DNA of 31,665 nt from Terramyces sp. JEL0728 (Eukaryota; Chytridiomycota; Chytridiomycetes; Rhizophydiales; Terramycetaceae). Shown here piece by piece: positions 21,185 through 30,395 of the stretch. Numbering within the stretch: the stretch's first letter is position 1; each line of letters begins with the position of its first letter. The stretch spans positions 1 to 31,665 of the forward strand of contig JADIIU010000141.1 of assembly GCA_027603945.1 (NCBI GenBank), written 5' to 3'. The position numbers and the translations under genes were made by a program. The notes beneath the pieces were generated by a model, which worked only from the letters and a program-made list of their open reading frames with translations, was not told the origin of the DNA and did not search any database.

Positions 21185-21587
21185 TTAATCCTGCTCTTCA
21201 TCCTGCGGTCGTTCATACTCTAAACATTCAACCAACCCCAAAATCCGCTGCTGCTCGTCCTCGCTAAACCTCTCATCAATCTCCTCCACGAGTACAACCA
21301 ATTCAACAAGACTCGTTGGTCTCATATTCAAAATAGACAGTTTCTCCAGTTTAGTCAATTTCAAATCGTTAAACCTTGCTTTATACTCTTTAATCTGGTC
21401 TACTGACTGCTGTGAGCAGGGTAGCATCGGGTCTGAGAGGAATTTTGTTGTTGTGTGCATTGCTGTACGGTAGTCCTGGAATGATGGGTCTAGGGCTTCC
21501 ATCGGTTGGGAAAAGAACTGTAAGACTTCATAGTTGGATACTTTGTTAATTTTAGTTACGTAGTTTTGGCTTTCCTATTATTTTCAT
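21185..21587 (-). CDS. RPC9: RNA polymerase III subunit RPC9 (Rpc17/CRCP)
   Basis: Rpb4-like stalk subunit of RNA polymerase III, which pairs with Rpc25 and contacts TFIIIB during initiation. The spliced protein is 127 aa, close to the usual length. The first exon gives MKIIGKPKL. A 19-nt intron at 21541-21559 restores LLSNYEVLQFFSQ, the typical N-terminal LSNxEV element. The HRDC-like core reads LTKLEKLSILNMRPTSLVEL, then VVLVEEIDERFSEDEQQRI, matching human LTKAEKLQLLNHRPVTAVEI. The tail is acidic. Without the intron the gene would start at an internal ATG (21502) and lose the stalk-binding N-terminus. Confidence 0.85.
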
Positions 21588-21681
21588 TGGAATTGTTTGT
21601 AGATTAAAAAAAATAGAGTTATGATTTTATTCAACCAAGTGATTCTTTGCAACAAATCCAATGAAAAACACAACCTAAATA

Positions 21682-22559
21682 TTAATCGAAATCAACCGCT
21701 CCAAAAGTAGTGAGATTCCTGTAAAAGACTTTGATACGTTCTTCCTTTGTAGTTTCCTTGTACTCTCCAGTAGGATTTTCAATAAATGACATTAGTAGCT
21801 GTTTGATATTTGTTTTAGGCGATGGCGCTCTTACTAAATTAATCAAGGCTACCTAGCGGGGTCGCATACACGATTGTACTCATCCGTTCAACAAATGCGA
21901 TGAGAGTTGGGAATTCAAAGGTCAGTATTGAAAACAATTGCGGGATTTTCAGTGATGGGTAGCAGTGTAATGATAAATGAGCGAATGCGACTACATCCAA
22001 CGTGCTCGTCGAACCATAAAAGAAGGACTGGCTGCCAAGTTTATCCGCCAATGTCTTGTAAATCTCTCTTGCGGTGTCATAGAAATCTTTTCTGTTTTGC
22101 AATCGGGTTTTTACTCTATTTTTCTGTTTGGAAAACAAGTACTTGTTGTATATATTGAAGTTGGTTGAGATTATAGACTTTGTTTTTTGGTAATTTTCCT
22201 GTTCTAAAAACCAAGTGTATAATAAGCAGTCATGAAGTTTGTCCTCTATTAAACTAATGAATGCTTGCGATTCTGCAAGCTCTATCGGTGTCAAAAGGTG
22301 GTCCAAGTCATGGCCTTTGTCAGTTCAAATTACCTCTTGCCTTGAGGACTTTGATAATATTAAATGTGCCAGTGATTGGTTCAAACCCTACCTTTAGCAG
22401 CGGCAATTCTCCTGATGGTGAAATGTCGGTAGAGCAGCATTCATTCACTACCCATTTTACTTGGACTAAATTTAAATATGCTTCGATTGATAAACAGAAT
22501 GGGTCGAACGACGATTGATTGAATCCTTGACCCCAGGCATAAAGTTCTAGATTTGCCAT
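21682..22559 (-). CDS. MTX1: Metaxin-like outer mitochondrial membrane protein
   Basis: Metaxins (Sam37/Sam35 relatives) are peripheral subunits of the SAM complex, which inserts beta-barrel proteins in the outer mitochondrial membrane. The spliced protein is 279 aa. It has a thioredoxin-like N-domain (MANLELYAWGQGF; SPSGELPLLKVG) and a GST-C-like part: ELAESQAFISLIEDKLHDCL, LLYTWFLEQENY, TLADKLGSQSFFYGSTSTLD and VVAFAHLSLH. The last two match the metaxin LGSQKFFFG and SLDAFVFSYLALLL. Introns at 22315-22333 and 21834-21852, both 19 nt. No C-terminal membrane anchor is evident. Only five bases separate its start from the divergent zinc-finger gene. Confidence 0.8.
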
Positions 22560-22564
22560 TTTTG
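22560..22564. promoter_or_regulatory. 5-bp gap between divergent start codons
   Basis: The metaxin ATG (minus strand, 22557-22559) and the ZNF511-like ATG (plus strand, 22565-22567) are separated by five bases. Each gene's promoter and 5' UTR must therefore lie inside the other's coding sequence, unless the zinc-finger gene starts further downstream. No other in-frame ATG occurs there before the first finger. Confidence 0.55.
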
Positions 22565-23155
22565 ATGCAAAATGATTTAATCGGCAAAACAGCACTGCAC
22601 ACAAATCCAAGTACAGAAATCCCTGTACAAAGCAGTACTGAATGGACCTGGAGAAAGAGAAAGTACGACGAGGACGAAGAACCAGTACTAAAATATACAA
22701 AGCTAACCCATTTCACTAATCCAACAAAAATCTACTGCAATCTCTCCCCCAAATGTTCTTTCTACCCTTCGATAAGTGAATACGAAGCTCACTACCAACT
22801 AATCCATCAAAACAAGTGTTTTCAATGCAAAAGAATTCTCCCAACACCAAGATTACTAGATTTGCACTTGTCGGAAATGCACGATTCGTTTTTCAAAACC
22901 AAAAGCCAAAAAGAAGATTTGTATGAATGCTTTGTTGATGACTGCTCGGTTTTATTTCGCACTTTTGGAAAGAGGAATGAGCATATGGTCAAAATCCACT
23001 TGTATCCAGAGAATTTCGAATTTCACAAAGTCGTATTGGGGGAGCGGCATAATGAGAAAAATGCAGAGGTGGATAACAATGAAATTGATTTGATAACAAA
23101 CGGTGTTGAACAGTTGCTCATTCCTCGGCAGTTACGCAATAAAAAAGTAAATTAG
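22565..23155 (+). CDS. ZNF511: ZNF511-like C2H2 zinc-finger protein
   Basis: The protein is 196 aa without introns. Three zinc-finger units are visible: CNLSPKCSFYPSISEYEAHY (closing with LIH), the tight CFQCKRILPTPRLLDLHLSE unit (closing with MH), and CFVDDCSVLFRTFGKRNEHM (closing with KIH), followed by LYPENFEFHKV. The order, the CxxC of the middle finger and the MHLYP-type ending match the ZNF511 family, present from fungi to animals and of unknown precise function. The downstream 150 bases to CLU hold no feature that I can support. Confidence 0.7.
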   Translation: MQNDLIGKTALHTNPSTEIPVQSSTEWTWRKRKYDEDEEPVLKYTKLTHFTNPTKIYCNLSPKCSFYPSISEYEAHYQLIHQNKCFQCKRILPTPRLLDLHLSEMHDSFFKTKSQKEDLYECFVDDCSVLFRTFGKRNEHMVKIHLYPENFEFHKVVLGERHNEKNAEVDNNEIDLITNGVEQLLIPRQLRNKKVN

Positions 23156-23305
23156 TTTGTATTGCTGTTTGTAACTGCCAATATTTGTCCACTTTGTACT
23201 AGGAACTTGATCTCTAACGGCGATCCATATTCTAAAACACATCACCAGCTCAATTCCACAGAGATGAACTTGTGACTGACGAAAAAAAAGTTTACATTCG
23301 AAAAT

Positions 23306-26300
23306 ATGGTGCAGGAAAAAAGTTCAATTGAAGAAGCTGAACCACAGAAGCTGACTATAATCTTACCAAACAAGGAAGAACTGTTCGTATCGGTGGTAGA
23401 AAAGACTATAATTCATGAAGTTCGCCAAGTTGTTTATGATTCGCCAAAAGCCCAATTTTACACTTGCTTTTATCTTTCTTACAAAGGTAGCAAATTAAGT
23501 GAAGATTTGGAATTGGGGCAAATCGAAGGATTTGATTATACATTGAATGCGGTGCAAGGTAATTATCTCTTAACAAGACTTGTACAATGAACATGAAGCC
23601 AGAGTTCATATCGGTAGATTAAGGGAAATTCTTAGTTACTTTAAATCAACCGCTGTTTCTTATGGATTGGATATGGCTGCCACCTACTGTTCTGCAGTCA
23701 GTGGGAAGCAATTATCTGGATTGGAAAAGGAGAAATATCAAAATAATTTGGATTTTGAAAATACAGAAACATCCATGGACAAGCACATTCCTCAAGATTA
23801 CTATGCAAAGGAAATTGAATGCCTTGAACAGATTTCATTGTCAAGGTGGAACCCACCTCCATTCAGCAGAAAAATGCAGGGCGATTTAATCTACCTAACT
23901 GTTGAATTGTTTGAAAAGTCTATTGATATTACTTGTGCCCAGTCTGGGTTCTATGTTAATGGATCAACAGCCAAATCTTTTGATTTCAAACCAAGTTCAC
24001 AAGTGTTTGATACTCTGCCTTCTCTCTTGTCTAGCTTAAGCAATCAATTTGATCAAAAGTTTAAGGAATTGCAAGAGTTTGTTACTGCAAGACATCCATA
24101 TGAATATCTCTTGACCACCTGCCCATCCTACCCTTGGATTGTAAAGTCGCAAGAACACAAGCCAGAGCTGGCAAGAACTTTGGATGCCAATTTCAGCGCC
24201 AGCGATGTTTTGGAAACTCTATGCTCAAGAGACTGGAATGATGATTTGCAAAACGCCAGAGAGCTGCCAAGGGAATCGGCACAAGAAAGAGTACAACGTG
24301 ATCAAACAGTCTTTAAAAACCATTCTGATTTCATTGATGCTGCATTGAAAGGAGCTATGGCTGTGGTAAACAAGACAATTTTGCCCATAAATCAATTGGA
24401 ATCTGATTTATCTCAAATGTACTTGCACAACAACATCTTTCTATCTGAAGGATACGACAACAAGGATCAATTTGATCTTTATGGTGGGTTAGATGCTGCC
24501 CATGTTGCAATGAGCAAAGATATTGATGGAATCAAGAGTGTCTCTCACCGCGATATGGAAGGAATTCATACTTTGGGGACAGCACTTATTGACTACAAAG
24601 GGCGTAGAATCCTTGCGCAGACCATTGTTCCAGGTATCCTCAAAAAGAATGACAATCAAGAATCACCGGTCAAGTATGGGTCTGTTGATAGCGGCAAGGA
24701 AATTCAAGTTTCCGAACACGTTGTCCCTGAAGCTGAAAAATTGGCAAAGGCACTTCACTTGGCTCCCCACGCTCTAGTTGACGGAGAAGGCAAGGAGCAT
24801 ACTCTGTATACTTCCTTGGAAACCAAGGTAATTGTTTTTGATTTTAGTGGGTTAACGGAACAGATTCCAGATTGTACGTGATGGATCTGTACAGACTCTT
24901 CCCGGTCGATGCAACTTTTTTGGAAACTGTCCAAAAAGAGCCCGAAACACCATATCCTCATCAAATGGCTTTACTTCGTCCTGAATTAGTTGAATTGTTT
25001 TATGAACACAAAATCAGATTGGCAGTCAAGGAACACCAGGAAAATGCAGTCAAACAAAAGGAAGGAACAAAAGAAGAATTGGAAAAAATTGCTCAAGATT
25101 CTTTATCTTCTTTCCAATTTAGCTTGGCTTTAAACCCTGACGCATTTACAAAGGCTAACCAAGGAGCCAACAAAGAACAAATCGAAAAAGATGAAAAGTT
25201 GGTCAAAGAAGCTTCTGGATTCATTTCTGTCATGATATCCCAGTTAATTTTGGAACTCGTTCAATACGGCGTCTCAATCCCTGTTGACACTGTCAGTTTA
25301 ACCAAGCTTTTGCATCGTAAGGGTATCAATATGAGGTACCTTGGTAAGATTGCCAGCTTGTTTGAACAAATTGAAGATAAATCAGTGGTGTACTTTACTG
25401 CTTTGTTGAAGGAAGAAATGATTGCTCGTGCTTGCAAGAGAATCCTGCGCAACATCATTGCCGATGTACCACTTGCATCAGTTGGCGGGTGCATTGCGCA
25501 CTTTTTCAACTGTTTGTTTGAAAATGGAAAAGTAACACAGGTTTAAATCTCTTTAACAATAGACTGAAATTGCAAACATGACTGCAAAATCCCTCCACGA
25601 CGAAATCAAGTCGGTTGTTGCACAAAGGTTCAGATTTAAACTTGCTGGTGATGCTCTTAAAGTCAGAAAGAATGCTCTGCTCCGTAGCATTTGTTTGAAA
25701 GTCGGCATCCAACTTGAATCTAAAGATTACACTACCAGCCAATTTGTCCAAGAAGATATTCTAAATATTTATCCCATCATCAAGCACGCTCCTCCTAGAG
25801 CTGCTTTTGCACAAGAAGCACATGAGCATGGAAGGATGAACATTGCTCAGGATCAAAAAGATTTTGGTATGGAACTGTTAAAAGAATCTCTGTCAATGTA
25901 TGAGCAAGTCTTTGGACCTATTCATCCAGAAACCAGCCGTGCATATGACTATTTGGCGCTTCAATCATTCAATCGTAATGAGCTTGAACAAGCCATCTAT
26001 TTACAAAGAAGGGCCCTCATTGCATCTGAAAGAACTACTGGCATTGATTCCCGTGTCACTTTGGAACAATACGTACTATTGAATTAACCATAGATGAACC
26101 TGGCTTACTTTGAATTTGCAAATGACAATCACCAATTGGGTCTTACCTACATGCACCATGCATTAAGATTATGGCTATTCTTGTGTGATGGATATGATCA
26201 CCCAGAAACTGCTTCGGTATTGTCAAATATCGGTGCCATGCTACAAAAAACTGGAAATTCTAAATTATCTGTCGAATACTGTGAAAAAGCAGCCAGACTA

Positions 26301-26540
26301 ACTGAGAAACTATATACTCTTAATAGTGCCAATGCTGCTGCTGCTTACGAATCATTGGCTGAAGCTTATATTCTCAGTGAGGATTATCGCAAAGCTCTTG
26401 ATGCGCAAAAGGTTGTCTATTCTTATTTCAAATCTAGTGGTGACAAGCAAGTCGCTCAAAAAGCAGGCGACCGTTTGAAAAATATTACTGCTAAGGCAGT
26501 TGAACAAGCCAAGAAGGAATTGGCTCTTAAAAAGAAATAA
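23306..26540 (+). CDS. CLU1: Clustered mitochondria protein Clu/Clu1
   Basis: Cytosolic protein needed for normal mitochondrial distribution; it also binds mRNAs of mitochondrial proteins. The spliced protein is 1050 aa. Parts in order: a CLU_N ubiquitin-like domain (KLTIILPNKEELFVSVVEKT, LYNEHEARVHIGRLREIL), the GSKF-like region, the CLU domain (NNIFLSEGYDNKDQFDLYGG, RRILAQTIVPGIL), YVMDLYRLFPVDATF, the central helical domain, and C-terminal tetratricopeptide repeats (SMYEQVFGPIHPETSRAYDY, LWLFLCDGYDHPETASVLSN). Introns: 23559-23577, 24828-24847, 25541-25562 and 26073-26093 (19, 20, 22, 21 nt). The third has a GTTTAA donor. The protein ends in a lysine-rich helix. Confidence 0.9.
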
Positions 26541-26593
26541 ATCGTAGTCCTTCAATCGGACAATCTACCTTTCGTCCGGAAATAAGTTGCAAA

Positions 26594-28135
26594 ATGAAAA
26601 ACAAAAAATCTAAAAAACGCAAGGTTGTAATTGATTCTGATGAGGATCCGATTATTGAAATCAGCGAACTAAAGCGAAAGCCAAGAGTGTCTACCCAGAT
26701 GCTTGTGACAAAGCACGAACCCATATTCACTGCAGAGCTGGCAGTTCACAAGAAAAAGATTGATCAAGTGCGGGACTGGATGCAGACAGCACTCAAAAGC
26801 ACCAAACCAAATGTACATTCTTGCTAACCTAGATTCTGGTTCTATCTGGTCCAAGCGGCTGTGGTAAAACTGCAACAGTAAATTGTCTTGCAAAAGAACT
26901 CTGGAGCAAAGTAATTGAATGGGAGAATATTATTGATACTTCGCTGTTTGACTCTGTATTTGATACAAATTATGGCAATGAAACTATAGCGGATAATTTC
27001 TCAAAGTTCTTGGAGACCAATGGGACAGGGTCATTGTTAACGTTCAATGGGGGGAAATCAGATGGTAATAGACGGTTTTTACTTGTCGAAGATTATCCAA
27101 ACGTAATGCACGATAAAGTGCGGAAAAAAGTTCAAGATGCGTTCCAAAGATATTTAGAGAATGTGGTTGCAGTACCAATCATCATCATAGTCTCGGACAT
27201 TAGCAATTCTTTGGACTGGAATGACGGGCCAATTACCAAGAAAGAACTGCTACCCAAGGAAATCTTGTTTGGCCAGTATTATTCAGAGATTCCATTCAAT
27301 CCGATTGCCCGGACTTTTGTTGCTAAGGCATTGAATAGAATTTGTAACCTGGAGGCGATTACTCTGTCCCGTGCAGTTACAGATTCTGTTTCTGTTTCTT
27401 GTGGTGGAGATATTCGTACTGCAATTAACAACTTGCAGTTCAATAATTTACTGTCTGAAAATTCAGTTTGGTTTCAGAAGGATGCTGATCTATCGCTCTT
27501 CCATGCAATTGGCAAAATACTGCATTGTAAGAGAAAAGTACACGAAGCAAGTGGAGAAGGTTTGCTCAATCCCGACCTGTCCTATTTGAAACGGTGCGAA
27601 TTGCCGTTTAATCCAGAGGTAGTTTGGTGTTGACTTAGGACATTTTCGATTCTTTGAATATCGGGTGCTCCTTCTTTTTGGCGTTTATTCATGAAAACTA
27701 TCCAAACTATTGTAGTCCAGATGAATTGGAGCATGTCACAAATTCTCATTATTTCAGTGAGGCTGATTTAATGATTGGAAATTCACAGGTAATACTTTAT
27801 AATTTTAGTCATTCAAGAATTTGACATCTTATTGCTATTCGGTTGCCGTAAGAGGGTTGCTCTTTTCGTGGGTGATTAATCGAACCGTCCCAAAGTTGGG
27901 ATTCTTTCATTTCAACAAACCAAATATATGGCAGACAGATAAATGCAAAAGGGAAAATCTGCAAAATTGCAATGAAATTATAAAGCACTGCAATGAAAAC
28001 TATAGCCTGGGATCCACTGAACTCGGTCTATCGCACAATCACAGCTCTAGAAGTGTTCGAACAGAAATAATACCCTATTTGGGTATCATGAATCGCCACA
28101 AGTCGCCCACAAAGTTCAATAGTATCTGCGATTAA
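26594..28135 (+). CDS. RAD17: Rad17/Rad24 checkpoint clamp loader
   Basis: AAA+ subunit that, with Rfc2-5, loads the 9-1-1 clamp at damaged DNA in the nucleus. The spliced protein is 493 aa. A basic nuclear-localisation-like start (KNKKSKKRK) and the linker PIFTAELAVHKKKIDQVRDW precede Walker A GPSGCGKT at 79-86. A Walker B-like FLLVEDYPNVMHDKV (Rad17 has LVEDLPN), IIIIVSDISNS, IPFNPIARTFVAKALNRI and the sensor-2 region GGDIRTAINNLQF follow. The C-terminal part includes FLAFIHENYPNYC. Introns: 26813-26832, 27619-27638 and 27789-27808, all 20 nt. The first lies just before the Walker A strand. It is shorter than human Rad17 (about 680 aa), mainly in the C-terminal tail. Confidence 0.85.
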
Positions 28136-28167
28136 CCGTAGATTACCACCGTAGTCAAATATCCAAG

Positions 28168-28356
28168 ATGTCTAATTACAATATTAAAATTCCGCCCCAA
28201 CAATTTAGAGCAGATGATGGGATCGAGGATCCCATTTTCAACGCCAAGATTAGTAGAAAAGAAAGTGCTTCAATTCTGTTTTTGCATGAATTAGAAAGAG
28301 CAAATAGAGAATCTCTGGGAGATTTATATTTATTGGAAGACGACATAGAGGACTAA
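28168..28356 (+). CDS. Small acidic orphan protein
   Basis: Not recognised. The frame gives 62 aa from the ATG at 28168, 32 bases after RAD17, and looks translated: MSNYNIKIPPQQFRADDGIE, a middle ESASILFLHELERANRESLG, and an acidic end LLEDDIED. There are no membrane segment, cysteines or known motif. One amphipathic helix is likely. Its stop is one base from the stop of the convergent EF-hand gene. It could be a small subunit of a larger complex; I have no evidence for which. Confidence 0.5.
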   Translation: MSNYNIKIPPQQFRADDGIEDPIFNAKISRKESASILFLHELERANRESLGDLYLLEDDIED

Positions 28357-28357
28357 C

Positions 28358-29057
28358 TTACACGGCGGGTGTTGCAGATCTTCTACGCTCGCTCAAGTAT
28401 TGCTGTGATACTCCTAGCCGTACATGTAGCGGTGTGGTGTCTTGTTTCAATATCCATTGTACATATTCATTAAACTGGATTTTCCCATCTTTGTTTTGAT
28501 CCAATTCCTGAATTAATCAAGGGTACATTGAGCGTCTGAATCAAGTTTCTTCTAGTCACTCCTCTTCGGATCAATTCCGCGTGTAGTGTTTTGAATTCGT
28601 TGATATCAATTGATCCTGAATTGTCCCTATCAAATTTATTGAAATCCTGTGTAATCAGCTGCAGCACTTCCAAATCTTCAGGCGGAATTTGTAGGATTTT
28701 AAAGCGGTCCTCCCTCCTCCACCAAATCAAAACTGCGTCAATAATTCATTACATTCTTCAAACTCAATCTGCCCATTCCCATCCTTATCCAAGATTTTCA
28801 TGTCAACCTTTGCTTCTTTGTCGCTTAAAAAGTAGCCCATATCTGCGCATAGCAGTCTGAATTCCTTTTCGCTAATATTTCCATTCTTGTCAAAATCGTA
28901 TTTATCAAATCTTGTTAGCAATTTATTACGTCTTTCGAATAATGTTAATTTCAGATTTGATAGGAGTGCCTTGATCTCGAATTACTTGTTTTTGTACTTC
29001 AGCTGCCTCTTGCTTTTCTCGCTGTTTTATCTGGTAGTTCTTTGAGTGCATGCTCAT
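28358..29057 (-). CDS. Four-EF-hand calcium-binding protein
   Basis: The protein has about 210-214 aa with four canonical 12-residue EF loops: DFDKNGNISEKE, DKDGNGQIEFEE, DRDNSGSIDINE and DQNKDGKIQFNE. All have acidic or Asn ligands at positions 1, 3 and 5, Gly at 6 and Glu at 12, so all should bind calcium. The basic, Gln-rich N-terminus starts MSMHSKNYQIKQREKQEA and may form a coiled coil. The C-terminus, SERRRSATPAV, has a possible phosphosite. Introns: 28714-28733 (20 nt, donor GTTTTG) and 28508-28526 (19 nt, which restores loop 4). A third, near 28962-28990, is needed to join the N-terminus; donors allow 16 or 28 nt and I cannot decide. It is wider than calmodulin, with a longer central linker; a centrin, calcineurin B or Dikarya orthologue is not obvious. 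Confidence 0.75.
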
Positions 29058-29567
29058 CTTGTATTTTTCGTGGAAATGTCAACAATGATTCCGAATGAAC
29101 AGCTGATAGTGATTGCCGCCAGGTATATAAATTATGCGTGATAGTGTAGCGCACATTCCTAATGGGAATTATTCATCATCTCGGACTTTAAAGGCAGAGT
29201 GTTTTATTCGTTGTACAGAATACTGACCGCAAATGTATAGGGGGTGATCCACTTATTTTAGATAGCAATTAAGAAAGAGCCTAAATTTTGATTCAGCTCG
29301 GAGCTGCCAAACGACAGGCGCAGTGAGATGCGGTGGGCAAGGCAAAGCAAGTTTTTCGAAAATTGGAATAGAAGGTTGCAAACTGCTTTACCAGTCGGAT
29401 TTCATGGCCTTGTCTTGACATGTGGTTTCAATCGAGTACTTTTGGTGGAATCATAAGTTGAGCTTTGTGAGCCAATGCCAAATTGAAGGGGTAAGGTGAT
29501 ACAAATTAATGGGCGTGTCCAAGCCTTGGGCCGTCAGTATAAAAGATGCTAAAATACAGGCAGAATA
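29058..29567. other. 510-bp divergent promoter region
   Basis: Longest gene-free stretch of the window, between the divergent EF-hand and PX genes. It contains a TATAAAAG box 22 bases before the PX start codon and a TATATAAAT near 29119. I see no open frame, tRNA or repeat that I can support. The unusual length and the TATA box suggest regulated rather than constitutive expression of the PX gene. Confidence 0.45.
29538..29545 (+). promoter_or_regulatory. TATA box of the PX gene
   Basis: TATAAAAG lies 30 bases upstream of the ATG at 29568, counted from its first base. If transcription starts about 25-30 bases downstream of the box, as is usual in many eukaryotes, the 5' UTR would be almost zero. 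It is the clearest TATA element in the window. Confidence 0.5.
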
Positions 29568-30359
29568 ATGGAATCGGAATTAATAATGGATAGCATGTAT
29601 CCAAGTATTTCTGGTGATAATTTCCAAGACATGTCTGTACGGGTATCGCCGCGTTCCGTAAGCTCCTGCACATCAAACCTCAGCACTCTATCAACCTCAT
29701 CTAATGTTCGCAGGAAAAGTTTTTCTTTATTTGCTATTATTGAAAGCTTATCAATCAACAAAGCCTTGGGTCCGTACGACTCTTGCTCCGACGATTCAAG
29801 CGATACAAGCTCTCCAACATCCTATTCGACGATACCTGAAGAACAAGGGCATCTAACTACTTTTCCGAAATATGGTAATGAGGTGAGCAAGCTATCATCT
29901 CCATGCCGACACAGCTACTCAAATAACAGATTAAGTTTGACAAGCAGAAGACCAAGTATAGTGGCCCAGAGTGACGGGATCCCAATTCAGTATTATCGCT
30001 ACGGAATTTACATCTCAGTAGACACGGCTGTTACTTCCGAAAAGTACACAATGTATAGAGTAACCTGTCGTATTTTAAAATATAATGGCGTGCAAGAGCC
30101 CGCAAAGAATTTTCTAATGCGCTACAGCGAGATATACAAATTCCATCAAAAACTGGTAAATTGTTTGCTAACTTGGATTAAAAAGTTTCCCAGTGAACTC
30201 GCAGATGCTCCTCTTTTCCCAAAGAAAGAGTTCTTTAAGAGATTCGACCCAGACGTCATTGCACATAGAGTAGTTCAATTCAATCAAATCCTCAAATTTA
30301 TCGTCTTGCATCCTACATTGGTTCAATCTGAAAATGTGACTAAATTTTTGGAACTGTAA
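29568..30359 (+). CDS. PX-domain protein
   Basis: The single exon encodes 263 aa. The N-terminal 130 residues are very rich in serine and threonine, with many possible phosphorylation sites (NLSTLSTSSNVRRKSFSLF). A PX domain occupies about residues 140-263: YGIYISVDTAVTSEKYTMYR, then FLMRYSEIYKFHQKLVNCLL, with the arginine of RYSEIY in the phosphoinositide-binding position. APLFPKKEFFKRF is the proline-rich loop, and the domain ends with LKFIVLHPTLVQSENVTKFL. PX domains bind PI3P on endosomes or vacuoles. No second domain (BAR, SH3, SNARE) is present, so this resembles small stand-alone PX proteins. Start: the first ATG behind the TATA box; MESELIMDSM offers two later ATGs. Confidence 0.75.
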   Translation: MESELIMDSMYPSISGDNFQDMSVRVSPRSVSSCTSNLSTLSTSSNVRRKSFSLFAIIESLSINKALGPYDSCSDDSSDTSSPTSYSTIPEEQGHLTTFPKYGNEVSKLSSPCRHSYSNNRLSLTSRRPSIVAQSDGIPIQYYRYGIYISVDTAVTSEKYTMYRVTCRILKYNGVQEPAKNFLMRYSEIYKFHQKLVNCLLTWIKKFPSELADAPLFPKKEFFKRFDPDVIAHRVVQFNQILKFIVLHPTLVQSENVTKFLEL

Positions 30360-30395
30360 TATAGTACTATAAAGAATTGATTTTATGCAATTTAT

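Noticed and set aside
29400..29450. GGTTTCAATC as a tRNA B box
   Set aside because: No A box at the right distance and no pairing acceptor or anticodon arms could be drawn.
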